Of a stretch of DNA of 64,000 nt, positions 52,205 to 60,765 are shown one piece after another. Made by a program: the position numbers and the translations under genes. Origin of the DNA: Nonomuraea purpurea. Its GTDB lineage: Bacteria > Actinomycetota > Actinomycetes > Streptosporangiales > Streptosporangiaceae. Where the stretch lies: positions 434,001 through 498,000 of the forward strand of contig NZ_JBHSBI010000002.1 of assembly GCF_042650645.1 (NCBI RefSeq), read 5' to 3'. Position 1 is the stretch's first letter; the number at the start of each line of letters is the position of its first letter. The notes under the pieces were generated by a model. The model did no database searches, was not told where the DNA came from, and saw nothing but the letters and a program-made list of their open reading frames with translations.

Positions 52205-52249
52205 TCATGGCCGCCATCGTGACGAGGTCCGTCGCCGGGATCGACTGGT

Positions 52250-52852
52250 TTATCCGTGGATCACGCGGTATGTCAGGTGGGTGACGAGGGCGGTGCCCGA
52301 CACGTCGCCGAGCGGTTCAAGGGTGGTGTCCCCGACGCCGTCGAACAGCCGCTCGCCCCTGCCGAGGATCACCGGGGCGACGTGCACGCGCAGCTCGTCG
52401 ATGAGCCCCGCGGCCAGGTACTGGTTTATTGTCTGCGCGCCGCCCGCGATGGAGACGTCGCGGCCGCCGGCCGCCTCGCGCGCCTGAGCGAGGGCCGCCT
52501 CGATCCCCTCGGTGACGAACGTGAACGTCGTGCCGCCTTTCATGGGCAACGGCTCCCGAGGGTGATGGGTGAGAACGAAGACCGGCGCGTGGTAGGGCGG
52601 CTCCTCACCCCACCACCCCCGCCAGTCCATGTCCCAGGCGTCGCGACCGGGGCCGAACATGTTGCGGCCCATGATGAAGGCGCCCGCCGCGGTGATGCCC
52701 TCGATGACCTCGGCGTGCGCCTCGGGCTCTTCGAACATCCACTGGTGCAGACGATCGCCCACGCCATCGCCGAAGGGGTTGTCCAGAGTCTGGTTCAGCC
52801 CCGCCACGAAGCCGTCGAGGGACGCCGCCACGTCACAGGTGACCTTGCTCAT
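52250..52852 (-). CDS. Dihydrofolate reductase/RibD C-terminal family protein
   Basis: 200 residues. CDVAASLDGFVAG at the N-terminus, AAGAFIMGRNMFG, PVFVLTHHPREPL and the C-terminal VSIAGGAQTINQYLAAGLIDELRVHVAPVILGRGERLFDG are the RibD_C pattern. Such proteins bind NADPH; most have no assigned substrate. GGGAGG lies 8 nt before ATG. A promoter TTGAGA-16-TATGTA may serve it. Divergent from the ECF41 sigma gene. Confidence 0.88.
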   Translation of the reverse strand: MSKVTCDVAASLDGFVAGLNQTLDNPFGDGVGDRLHQWMFEEPEAHAEVIEGITAAGAFIMGRNMFGPGRDAWDMDWRGWWGEEPPYHAPVFVLTHHPREPLPMKGGTTFTFVTEGIEAALAQAREAAGGRDVSIAGGAQTINQYLAAGLIDELRVHVAPVILGRGERLFDGVGDTTLEPLGDVSGTALVTHLTYRVIHG

Positions 52853-52961
52853 CTCACTGTCCTCCCAGGTTCCGGCGCTCGTCTCGCGCCGCTCACGAGG
52901 GAGTCGGAGCCGCCCGCTCGTTCTCTACATACCTGGCGTGGACAGCGTCTCAATAATCTGA

Positions 52962-52988
52962 CGTCACAGTTTGGCGGGGTATCTCGTC
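52962..52988 (+). promoter_or_regulatory. ECF41-type promoter upstream of the sigma gene
   Basis: CGTCACA (52962-52968), a 16-nt spacer and CGTC (52985-52988). ECF41 sigma factors recognise TGTCACA-N16-CGTC, so this differs by one base. It stands 45 bp before the sigma gene and would give autoregulation. Confidence 0.6.
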
Positions 52989-53032
52989 GATCTGATGAGG
53001 GCAGCTGCGACACAAGGGGAGCCGGCGAGACC

Positions 53033-53944
53033 ATGACCATCCATTCCGATCCGAGCCTGAGCACGCTCGTGAGCGAGCGGCGCCAGTTGATCAATCTCGC
53101 CTACCGCCTTCTCGGCTCCCTGGCCGACGCCGAGGACGTCGTGCAGGAGACCTACGCCCGCTGGTACGCCATGTCCCGCCCGCAGCAGGAGGCCATCGAA
53201 TCGCCCGGCGCCTGGTTGATGACGGTCGCCAGCCGAGTCTGCCTCGACCTGCTCGGCTCGGCCAGGGTCCGTCGCGAGAGCTACGTGGGCGAATGGATCC
53301 CCGAGCCGCTGCCCGACCGCAGCGAGTGGGCCGGCGGGCGGACGGCCGACCCGGCCGACCGGGTCACCCTCGACGAGTCGGTCAACATGGCCTTCCTCGT
53401 CGTGCTCGAATCGATGACCCCGGCCGAGCGCGTCGTGTTCGTCCTGCACGACGTCTTCCGCTACCCCTTCGCCGAGGTGGCCGAGATCGTCGGTCGCACC
53501 CCGGGAGCCTGCCGCCAGTTGGCCTCCTCGGCCCGCCGCCGTATCCGCGCAGCTCAGGCCCCCTCCGCTCCGGCCGCCCAGCGGGCCGGCATCGTCAGGA
53601 ACTTCAAGCAGGCGTGGGAGGCCAAGGACATCGACGCCCTCATCGGCCTGCTCGACCCCGACGCCACGGGGATCGTCGACGGCGGTGGCCTGGTCAGCGC
53701 CAGGCTCCGCCCGCTCGAAGGCGGCGAGCGGGTCGCGCGCTACGCCGTCGACCTCCTTGGCAGGGTGCCCGGTCTGACGCTTTTGGAGCGCCGGGTCAAC
53801 GGCCAGCCCGGTCTGGTGGCCCAGCGGGACGGCGTCACCGTGGTGGTGATCGCCTTCGAGATCGAAGGCGACCGGATCAAGCACCTTTGGGGGGTGCGCA
53901 ACCCCGACAAGCTCCGGCCGTGGGCCACGGTGAACCTCGCGTAG
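53033..53944 (+). CDS. ECF41-group RNA polymerase sigma factor (SigJ-like)
   Basis: 303 residues from ATG 53033. Sigma-2: INLAYRLLGSLADAEDVVQETYARW; sigma-4: MTPAERVVFVLHDVFRYPFAEVAEIVGRTPGACRQ. An extra SnoaL-like C-terminal domain carries both ECF41 hallmarks, DGGG (216-219) and NPDKL (290-294). In this group the extension replaces a separate anti-sigma factor and controls activity. An epimerase gene next door fits the known ECF41 partners (carboxymuconolactone decarboxylase, oxidoreductase or epimerase genes). Confidence 0.92.
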   Translation: MTIHSDPSLSTLVSERRQLINLAYRLLGSLADAEDVVQETYARWYAMSRPQQEAIESPGAWLMTVASRVCLDLLGSARVRRESYVGEWIPEPLPDRSEWAGGRTADPADRVTLDESVNMAFLVVLESMTPAERVVFVLHDVFRYPFAEVAEIVGRTPGACRQLASSARRRIRAAQAPSAPAAQRAGIVRNFKQAWEAKDIDALIGLLDPDATGIVDGGGLVSARLRPLEGGERVARYAVDLLGRVPGLTLLERRVNGQPGLVAQRDGVTVVVIAFEIEGDRIKHLWGVRNPDKLRPWATVNLA

Positions 53945-53967
53945 CGGGCGCCCCCGTCTGCGGAGGA

Positions 53968-54975
53968 TTACGCGGAACGGGCGGCCCACGCCGCCAGGAT
54001 GGCGGCTTCCTTCTCCGCCGCCATGCCGTGTTTGCCGAACTCGCGCTCGCCCTCGGGGATCTCGCGGAGCCAGGCCCACGTGTCGCCTACGGTGTCGGCG
54101 AGCGGACGGACACGCAGCCCGGCCGCCTCCGCCCTGGCCGTGGGCACATTCCAGAAGTTATCGGTACCGGTCGACGGCGGGACGCTCCACAGCGGCAGTT
54201 CGACGAACGCGCCCGCCCCCTGCTCCACCAGGAAGTCGTCGTCCACCCAGACGAGCTCCGCGCCGGAGCCCGTCACCCGTGCGCACAGCTCCAGCCACTC
54301 GCCGAAGCCGGCCCCGCCGGCGGGCCCCGACACCAGGAACCGCCCGGACGTGCCGCGTTCCGCCGCGTCGAGCGTGAAGATCGCCACGTCGCGCGCGTCC
54401 ACGAGCTGCAGCCGCGCCTCCGGATCGCCCGGCGCGAGCACCCGCCCGCCCTTCGAGATCCGGGTCAGCCACCACGGGAGCCTGCCGACGCGCTCTCCTG
54501 GGCCCAGGATCACGCCCGGCCGGACGGTCAGCACGGCACCGTCGAACCCCTGCTCGACCGCCCGCTCGCAGCCCGCCTTCCGCACGCCGTAGTCGCCGTC
54601 GTCAGGACCCGCGTCGGATGCGCAGGGCCACCCGTCGGGGTCTTCGCCTGCGGGATTGCCGGGGAAGCCGTCGACGGCCGAGACACTCGACACGAACGCG
54701 TACACCCCGGCATGCCCGGACAGCGCCCGCGCCGACTCGCCCACGACCCTCGGCACGTAGCCGCTGGTGTCGACCACGAGGTCCCACGAGCGGCCCTCGG
54801 CCAGTCGCTCCAGGTCGGCGCGAACCTCCCTGTCGCCGCGCACGGCCTCGGCCCCGGGCACGTCGGGCCCGCTCCGCCCCCTGTTGAACGTCGTGACCTC
54901 GTGCCCTCGCGCCAGCGCCTCCTCGACGACCGCCCGCCCCAGGAACACCGACCCGCCGATCACCAGAACCTTCAT
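53968..54975 (-). CDS. NAD-dependent epimerase/dehydratase family protein
   Basis: 335 residues. MKVLVIGGSVFLGRAVVEEAL is the NAD-binding GxxxxLG motif; DTSGYVPRVVGESARAL and VRPGVILGPGERVGRLPWWL are typical of the reductase-like branch. The catalytic Tyr lies in DYGVRKAGCE (YxxxK). Substrate unknown. It starts 4 bp after the SulP fusion stop, so both share a transcript, and it is convergent with the ECF41 gene, a usual partner class. Confidence 0.88.
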   Translation of the reverse strand: MKVLVIGGSVFLGRAVVEEALARGHEVTTFNRGRSGPDVPGAEAVRGDREVRADLERLAEGRSWDLVVDTSGYVPRVVGESARALSGHAGVYAFVSSVSAVDGFPGNPAGEDPDGWPCASDAGPDDGDYGVRKAGCERAVEQGFDGAVLTVRPGVILGPGERVGRLPWWLTRISKGGRVLAPGDPEARLQLVDARDVAIFTLDAAERGTSGRFLVSGPAGGAGFGEWLELCARVTGSGAELVWVDDDFLVEQGAGAFVELPLWSVPPSTGTDNFWNVPTARAEAAGLRVRPLADTVGDTWAWLREIPEGEREFGKHGMAAEKEAAILAAWAARSA

Positions 54976-54979
54976 GGGT

Positions 54980-57211
54980 TCATTCTTCGCCCGCCGCGAC
55001 CCTGCGATCGGCCATCTTCACTGACAGCGGAGAGCGCAGCGGCGGCACCATGTGCACCCGGGCCGAGCCGATGTCGAAGAACAGCCCGACCAGCTCCAGC
55101 TTGCCCGCCCTGATCTGCTCGTCGACCTTCCGGTAGGTGCGCAGGTTCTCCAACTGCTGCTGCACGTTGACCCGGCACAGCACGTCCAGCGCCCCGCTGT
55201 GCAGCCGGTCGCCCTCGGTGTCGATGAACCTGGCCAGGCTGTGGTCGCCGTGCCGCAGCCACCTGCGCAGCCCCGGCAGGCTGCCCGCCTGCACGCCGCC
55301 GCTCAGCACCCCCGCCATCGCACCGCACCCCGAGTGCCCGCACACCGTGATCGTGTGCACGCCCAGCACCTGCGTGGCGTACTCGATCGCCGCCACCACC
55401 GAGTCGTCGTGGGGCTCGGACCCCCTGCGGGGCACCAGGTTGCCGATGTTGCGCACCGTGAACAGGTCGCCGGGCCCGCTCGCCGTGATCAGGCTCGGCA
55501 CGATCCTGGAGTCGGCGCAGGTGATGAACAGGTGCGACGGCTGCTGCTTGCGTGCCAGCTCGGTGAAGATCGGCCGCACCAGCGGCGCCGTATGCCGGTG
55601 GAACTCCCGCGCCCCCGCCGTGAGCAGGCACTCCGCCTCGTCGTTGACCGGCGCGGACGGCCGGACGGTGCGGCGGCGGTGCGCCCACGGCAACCACCAG
55701 CGGTCCGGCGCCTTGGGCGGCGACTTGACGGGGAACATGCGCACCCCGCTGGCCGCCAGCGTGTACCACTCGTCGTGCAGCTCGTCGATGTCCACCGTGC
55801 CGCCCATGCGCTCGTGGTCGAGCCGCCAGGAGTGGATGGCCTCGAAGGCGCCGTTGTCCATGAAGTCGATGTTCAGGTCGAGGTCCACGGCCGCGCCCGC
55901 CGGGATCGTCCGCAGCTCGTGCGTCAGCCTCGGCACGCCCAGGAACGTCAGCGACCCCGAGATCGTCACGTGCAGCCGTCCGTCGCGGTCCTCGTGCTTC
56001 AGCACGGTGACCCAGGTCAGGCGGCGCAACGCCAGCAGCGCCGCCAGCGCCAGCCCCGCCAGCACCCCTTCGGCCAGCCCCAGCAGGATCACCGCGATCA
56101 GCGTCACCACGTACACGGGCACCTCGCCGTGCCCGTGCACCTTCTTGATGTGGCCCAGGTTCACCATCTGCACGCCGATGAACACCAGCAGCGCCGCCAG
56201 CGCCTCCAGCGGGATGAGCTGGATCGCCCAGCCGAACCCGAGCGCGAACATCAGCACCCACGCCCCGTGCAGCATGGTCGACCATCGGGTACGGGCGCCC
56301 GCCTGCACGTTGGCGGTGCTGCGCACGATCACCCCGGCCACCGGCAGGCCGCCGAGCGCGCCGGAGACCATGTTGGCCACGCCCTGGCCGGTCAGCTCCT
56401 GGTCGAGGTCGGCGCGGCGTCCGCCGTGCAGGCCGTCGACCGCCACGCAGCACAGCAGCGACTCGCACCCGGCCAGCAGCGCCACCAGCAGCACCGCCCC
56501 CACCACCAGGTGCCAGTCGCCCTGCGGCAGTACCGGGAAGGCCCACTCGGTGATGCTGCCGGACAGGTCCACGCGCGAGACGTCCCAGTTGAACCACCAG
56601 GCTGTCATCCCCGCCGCGAACAGTGCCGCCAGCGGCGCCGGCACCGCCTTGATCTGCTTCGGCAGGCGCGTCCACAGGGCCAGCACGGTGATCGTGAGCA
56701 GGCCGACGGCGACCTTGTGCCCGTGCAGGTCGGCGATCTGGCCAGGGAGCTCGATCAGGTTCGCCACCGCGGAACGTTGCGAGCTGCCGCCCAGCACCAC
56801 GTGGAGCTGGGCGAGGGCGATGATCACGCCGACGCCCGCCAGCATGCCGTGGATGACGGCGGGCGACACCGCGAGCGCGGCCCTGGCCGCCTTGAACATC
56901 CCCAGCAGCAGTTGGACGGCTCCCGCCAGCAGGGTGATCATGCAGGTGGCGCGCCATCCGTACGTCTGCACGAGATCCACGACCACCAGCGACAAACCCG
57001 CGGCGGGCCCGCTCACCTGGACGGCCGAGCCGCCCAGCGCTCCGCCCACCAGGCCGCCCACCGCGGCGGCTATCAGGCCCGCGGCCAGCGGTGCCCCGGA
57101 GGCCATCGCGATGCCCAGCGAAAGGGGCACCGCGACGAGGAAAACCACGAGCGAGGCTGGCACGTCGTGGCGGAGGGTGCTCAGCCAGCTACTCTTCGTG
57201 TCGCGGATCAT
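54980..57211 (-). CDS. SulP-type anion transporter fused to beta-carbonic anhydrase
   Basis: 743 residues. Residues 1-~400 are a SulP transporter: about 12 membrane segments, with VPLSLGIAMASGAPLAAGL first and the GCESLLCCVAVD and NMVSGALGGLPVAGVIVRST blocks. A STAS domain follows (~410-500). The last ~200 residues are a beta-carbonic anhydrase with zinc ligands C565 and D567 (CADSR), H626 and C629 (CGHSGCG). The likely role is bicarbonate uptake joined to CO2/HCO3- interconversion. Three hairpins precede the start. Confidence 0.93.
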   Translation of the reverse strand: MIRDTKSSWLSTLRHDVPASLVVFLVAVPLSLGIAMASGAPLAAGLIAAAVGGLVGGALGGSAVQVSGPAAGLSLVVVDLVQTYGWRATCMITLLAGAVQLLLGMFKAARAALAVSPAVIHGMLAGVGVIIALAQLHVVLGGSSQRSAVANLIELPGQIADLHGHKVAVGLLTITVLALWTRLPKQIKAVPAPLAALFAAGMTAWWFNWDVSRVDLSGSITEWAFPVLPQGDWHLVVGAVLLVALLAGCESLLCCVAVDGLHGGRRADLDQELTGQGVANMVSGALGGLPVAGVIVRSTANVQAGARTRWSTMLHGAWVLMFALGFGWAIQLIPLEALAALLVFIGVQMVNLGHIKKVHGHGEVPVYVVTLIAVILLGLAEGVLAGLALAALLALRRLTWVTVLKHEDRDGRLHVTISGSLTFLGVPRLTHELRTIPAGAAVDLDLNIDFMDNGAFEAIHSWRLDHERMGGTVDIDELHDEWYTLAASGVRMFPVKSPPKAPDRWWLPWAHRRRTVRPSAPVNDEAECLLTAGAREFHRHTAPLVRPIFTELARKQQPSHLFITCADSRIVPSLITASGPGDLFTVRNIGNLVPRRGSEPHDDSVVAAIEYATQVLGVHTITVCGHSGCGAMAGVLSGGVQAGSLPGLRRWLRHGDHSLARFIDTEGDRLHSGALDVLCRVNVQQQLENLRTYRKVDEQIRAGKLELVGLFFDIGSARVHMVPPLRSPLSVKMADRRVAAGEE

Positions 57212-57273
57212 GGAGCAAACCCTATTGCTCCGTCGCCCCCGCTTTAGGGGCGCGTCACATGGGTTTTACCCAT
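57212..57273 (-). promoter_or_regulatory. Three consecutive hairpins before the SulP-carbonic anhydrase gene
   Basis: GGAGCAA/TTGCTCC (57212-57231, 6-nt loop), CGCCCC/GGGGCG (57234-57252, 7-nt loop) and ATGGGT-TTT-ACCCAT (57259-57273). The first abuts the start codon; on the mRNA it pairs the GGAG that could serve as ribosome site with bases directly before AUG. The cluster could act as a terminator, attenuator or translational switch. No known riboswitch is recognised. Confidence 0.55.
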
Positions 57274-57294
57274 TAATGGCACTCTGGCCGGAGA

Positions 57295-58803
57295 TCACCG
57301 GTAGTAGTCGTGCGGGTAGTCCTGCTGCTCGGGAGCCCGCCGACGGCGGCCGCCGCCGGTGCCCTGGGGGTTCTCGCCGTGGCCGGGCCAGTTGCCCGCC
57401 ACGCCGCCGCCCGACGGCGGCTCCGGCCAGCCGGCCACCGTGGTGATGTCGCCCGTCTCGTACGCGAACGGGGTCTGCGGCGGCGGAGCCGAGGCCGACA
57501 GCACGTCGTCGTAGGACGACGACGAGACCGCCCTGCCCGGCACGGTCGGGGTGCCGGTGGCGGGGGAGGGGCCGGTGAGCGGGTCGGTGTCGTCGGCCAC
57601 GGCCCAGCCCGAGCGCACCTCGTAGGAGGCGGGGTAGGACGGGTTCGCGGCGGGCTGGTCGAACGCCGGCCAGGAGGTGCCCGAGCCGTAGGAGGCGGCG
57701 GGGGCGTCGTCGAGGATGTCCGGCGGCGTGGGCCAGGCGGGCGACGCGGCCGCCGCCGCGGGCGGGTTGGTCCAGGTGGTCTCGAGCGGGTCGCCTGTGC
57801 CGCCGTACGCGGGGAACGGGTCGCTCGTGGGGGCGCCGTGGATCGGCGCGGGCGCGGCGGGGAAAGAGCCGCTGGAGACGGGGCTGGCGGCGGGGAACGA
57901 ACCGCTGCTGTTCGCCGCGGGGAAGCCGCCGGTGCCGGTCGCGTGCGTGCCCGTGCCCGTGGAGGACTGGAAGGAGGAGGCGGGGCCGTTGCCCGACGCG
58001 GCGAAGGGGGAGGCGCTGCCGTTGGACGACGGCACGGGGTCGGGGCGCGGCGCGGGTGCCGGCTGGGCGCCCGCGCCCAGGATGCTCATCACGTCGCCCG
58101 TGGGGGCCGCGAACGTCATGGTGCGCTGGTCGGCCATCTCGGACTGCGGCGCAGCGGCGCGCTTGGCGGGTTCGACCAGGTCGGCGAGGTTGGCGGCCTG
58201 GGCGGGAACCTGCCGCTGCGGCAGGGGGGCCTGCACGGTGGTGGCGTTGGGGTCGGCGGAGGCGGCGGCCGGCTTGGGCTTGGCGCGGCGCTCGCCGCGG
58301 CGCTCAGAGGGCCGCTCGGCGGGGCGCTCACCGCGGCGCTCGGAAGGCCTTTCCGAGGGGCGTTCAGCGGGCCTTTCGGCGGCGGGACGTTCGCGCTCGA
58401 CGGGGCGGGAGGCGCCCTTCCTGGCCGCGACGGTGCCACCCGCACCGAAACCGCCCTCTTCCGCATCGCTACGGAGATTGGCCCAGAACTCCTCGTCGTC
58501 ATCGTCGCTGGACGGGTTGCCCCACTCGTCGACGCCACGCCTGCCACGCTGGCCGGTACGCACCGGTTTCGGCTTGGCCTCGCCGATAGGGCTGAAGTCG
58601 GGGCTGAAATTATTCATCCGCGGCTCGTGCGCGGCGAACTGGTCGGTGGAGCGCGTCTGAGTCTTCTCCTCCTTCTCGGCCATCTCCTTCAGCCGTTCCG
58701 GAGGGAGAGAGCTCTCCCGACGGTTCATGGAACGCATGCCCAGTGCCACGACGACGAGCACGAGGAGCACGACGGCGACCAAACTCACGATAACCGCAGT
58801 CAT
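57295..58803 (-). CDS. Single-pass membrane protein with a long disordered tail
   Basis: 502 residues. One N-terminal membrane helix (VIVSLVAVVLLVLVVVALGM), a charged juxtamembrane region, then ~460 residues of low complexity: an acidic SSDDDDEEFW patch, a run of ERPAERPSERPSERRGERP repeats (about 135-175), then Pro/Ala/Ser/Gly-rich sequence and a basic RRRRAPEQQDYPHDYYR end. No enzyme domain is visible. Possibly an actinobacterial envelope or division scaffold; function not assigned. Confidence 0.75.
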   Translation of the reverse strand: MTAVIVSLVAVVLLVLVVVALGMRSMNRRESSLPPERLKEMAEKEEKTQTRSTDQFAAHEPRMNNFSPDFSPIGEAKPKPVRTGQRGRRGVDEWGNPSSDDDDEEFWANLRSDAEEGGFGAGGTVAARKGASRPVERERPAAERPAERPSERPSERRGERPAERPSERRGERRAKPKPAAASADPNATTVQAPLPQRQVPAQAANLADLVEPAKRAAAPQSEMADQRTMTFAAPTGDVMSILGAGAQPAPAPRPDPVPSSNGSASPFAASGNGPASSFQSSTGTGTHATGTGGFPAANSSGSFPAASPVSSGSFPAAPAPIHGAPTSDPFPAYGGTGDPLETTWTNPPAAAAASPAWPTPPDILDDAPAASYGSGTSWPAFDQPAANPSYPASYEVRSGWAVADDTDPLTGPSPATGTPTVPGRAVSSSSYDDVLSASAPPPQTPFAYETGDITTVAGWPEPPSGGGVAGNWPGHGENPQGTGGGRRRRAPEQQDYPHDYYR

Positions 58804-58987
58804 TGCACCACCCTCAAAGCCATGGCCTCCCTTCGGCGCTGGTGAGATCGCGCGGCCATCGACGCGACCTGCCCCCCTTGATCACCAGTACCTAACGATT
58901 GGATCTGATTGTGTCTGACCACTATGAGAGTTGTCACACCCTACGTGAAGAATAGGTACACCGGTACTGTCTGGCGTGTCCGTCTCA

Positions 58988-59554
58988 TCACTGGATGTCG
59001 ACCGTCAGACGGCCGCGGGCTATGGTCTGGTCCGCGATCTGTTTCAGGGTCTCAGAGAGAGTAGCGCCCTTCTGGACGACGACCTTGCCTCTCAACGTAT
59101 AGACGGTGAAGCGGTAGTTGCCCGGACTACAAGGGGGCTCGTAGCCCGCCTTCCCGCTGGTCACCTGCGCCTGACCGGCCCCCGTCGGAGGGTCGGCGGC
59201 GGCGTTGGGACCCAGCTCGGTCGTGGTCGCGGGGATGTTGTAGATCACCCAGTTCACGGCCGATTCGGATGCTGTATGTGAATCGACCACGATCGCGATC
59301 GACTTCGCCTCGGACAGCGGCGCACTCGACCAGCGCAGAGGCGGACTGCCCTGGTCTCCCTTGCAGGAGTAGTCGTTCGGCAGCGGCTTGCCGTCGCGCA
59401 ACTCCGGGCTCGAGACGTTGATCTCCGCGATGTCCATGGCTTCGGACCTTCCGAAGAGGCTGCCGCAACCCGACAGTGCGAATGCGACAGCCATCACCGT
59501 CGTCACACTGACGGTGATGCGTCGCACGCGTGATGCCGTGTTACACAGCCCCAT
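58988..59554 (-). CDS. PEBP/Raf-kinase-inhibitor-like lipoprotein (YbhB/YbcL family)
   Basis: 188 residues. A lipoprotein signal ends in the lipobox LSGCG. The mature part shows the PEBP pattern: LPNDYSCKGDQGSPPLRWS, IAIVVDSHTASESAVNWVIYNIPA and YEPPCSPGNYRFTVYTLRG (His replaced in places, as is usual for bacterial YbhB relatives). It should sit on the outer face of the membrane; the ligand is unknown. Confidence 0.88.
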   Translation of the reverse strand: MGLCNTASRVRRITVSVTTVMAVAFALSGCGSLFGRSEAMDIAEINVSSPELRDGKPLPNDYSCKGDQGSPPLRWSSAPLSEAKSIAIVVDSHTASESAVNWVIYNIPATTTELGPNAAADPPTGAGQAQVTSGKAGYEPPCSPGNYRFTVYTLRGKVVVQKGATLSETLKQIADQTIARGRLTVDIQ

Positions 59555-59934
59555 GCCGGACGATGCTACGCGGCCTTCGGCGGTGCGCAGACCGTTTCTC
59601 GATGGTCGGTGGCCGGTAAAGGATCCGAAACCGGCCAGAATCCTGGCATCTGGCGAGTGACGTTGGACACACGCGCGGCACTCCCCGATCTCCGCGAACC
59701 CGAATCGGGACGTATCGAGGGGCCCTTTCCGGCCTGCTGGTTCGATGCGGTGGGACGGGGAGCGAGATCTCGTGCGACCCCCGACAAAACGGACATCATT
59801 TTCGGTCCCCCCGGGCCACGAAAACCAGGCGTGCCGGATTGAGGGTTGGGGGCCTGCCGCGTCGGCGCTTCTTCGCGACCCCGGCGACCTGGGCCGGCGG
59901 GGCTGGGAACACGCGTAGGTCGCGCGGGTCTTGA
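59555..59934. other. Intergenic region with no supported gene
   Basis: About 380 bp. Open frames exist on both strands but none has a ribosome site or protein-like composition. It leads into the BTAD remnant and may hold the eroded front of that gene. Confidence 0.5.
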
Positions 59935-60166
59935 AGGGCGCGGACGGCGGCTGCCACGTTGCGTGAGGCGTACGCGCTGTGGTGCGGTCCTGCGCTGGCC
60001 GAGCCTGGCTGGCACGAACGCGGCGCCGCCGACGTGGCCAAGCTCGACAGCCTGCGGCCGGCCGCCACCGAGCATGGCACCAGGGCCGAAGCGTCCGGCG
60101 GCAGACACGCCGGAACGTCCGGCGGATCTTTACCGCCTCGCCCGCAGATCACCTTTCGTCCGCTAG
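59935..60166 (+). pseudogene. Fragment of a SARP/AfsR-type regulator (BTAD domain), frameshifted
   Basis: The + strand reads TLREAYALWCGPALAEPGWH, RGAADVAKLDSLRPAATEH, then GRHAG, which matches the bacterial transcriptional activation domain (typical LREALALWRGPALAD... and ...LALGRHAELV). Near 60117 the match moves to another frame, giving ADLYRLARR, the next BTAD segment, before a stop at 60166. A stop at 59932 cuts it off upstream, and there is no DNA-binding domain or rest of the protein. A clear gene remnant. Confidence 0.65.
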
Positions 60167-60181
60167 CCCTAAGCTGGGCTT

Positions 60182-60703
60182 GTGACGTCAACAGGCCCGC
60201 TGCGCGATCCGGCGAACCGCGTCTCGCCCAAGGCGGTTCGCCTGTGGCTGCTGGAGTCGCTGGTCGCGTTCGTTTTCTTCTTGGGCGGCTCGCTGCTGGT
60301 AGCCCGATGGGTCGGCGGGAGCGGGTGGTCGTGGGTGCCCGGCTGGTTCGCCGGCAACTCGTGGCTGCTGCCTGCCGCCGTCGTGCTGCTGATCCTGCCC
60401 GGCCTGGCGGTGGAGCCGTTCGTACGCTACGCCGTGCACCGCTGGGAGCTTTCAGGTGACGTCGTCTACGCCCGGTCGGGGTTCCTGACCAGGGAGTGGG
60501 TGTTCGTGCCTGTGAGCCGCATCCAGACGGTCGACAAGGGGCAAGGGTGGATGGAACGGATGCTCGGGCTGGCCACCCTCGAGATCCGCACCGCCTCGCA
60601 CGCCGGGTCGTCGACGATCAAGGGACTTGATTACAAGGTTGCGGCGGGTCTGGCCGAACAACTGGCACATCGGGCCCAACAGCTCAGGGACGACGCCACA
60701 TGA
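60182..60703 (+). CDS. PH-domain (YdbS-like) membrane protein
   Basis: 173 residues. A basic N-terminus, two membrane helices (about 24-42 and 57-78), then a bacterial PH (bPH2) domain: WELSGDVVYARSGFLTREWVFVPVSRIQTVDKGQG and LGLATLEIRTASHAG. YdbS-YdbT pairs occur widely in Firmicutes and actinobacteria; their role is linked to membrane stress. GTG start. Its stop overlaps a small ORF (ATGA). Confidence 0.88.
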   Translation: MTSTGPLRDPANRVSPKAVRLWLLESLVAFVFFLGGSLLVARWVGGSGWSWVPGWFAGNSWLLPAAVVLLILPGLAVEPFVRYAVHRWELSGDVVYARSGFLTREWVFVPVSRIQTVDKGQGWMERMLGLATLEIRTASHAGSSTIKGLDYKVAAGLAEQLAHRAQQLRDDAT

Positions 60704-60765
60704 CCGAGCTTGTCGAGGTCATCAATAAGCAAGGAATCATGAGGCCGACGAGGGAGGCCGCATGA
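60700..60765 (+). CDS. Coupled 21-residue ORF between the two PH-domain genes
   Basis: ATG at 60700 overlaps the stop of the first PH gene (ATGA) and its own stop overlaps the start of the second (ATGA again). The 22 codons begin MTELVEVINKQGI and end RPTREAA. Both this ORF and the second PH gene open with ATGACCGAGC. It could be a real small peptide or a bridge that carries ribosomes from one gene to the other. GAGGGAGG near its end is the ribosome site for the next gene. Confidence 0.4.
   Translation: MTELVEVINKQGIMRPTREAA

Noticed and set aside
51921..52217. 98-codon minus frame starting with ATG over the gene remnant
   Set aside because: Arg-rich shadow; the neighbouring frame ending in VKDHPA is the protein-like one.
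59796..60191. Minus-strand frame with an AT-hook-like KKRRRGRPP
   Set aside because: It is opposite the BTAD remnant, lacks a ribosome site and has no further domain.
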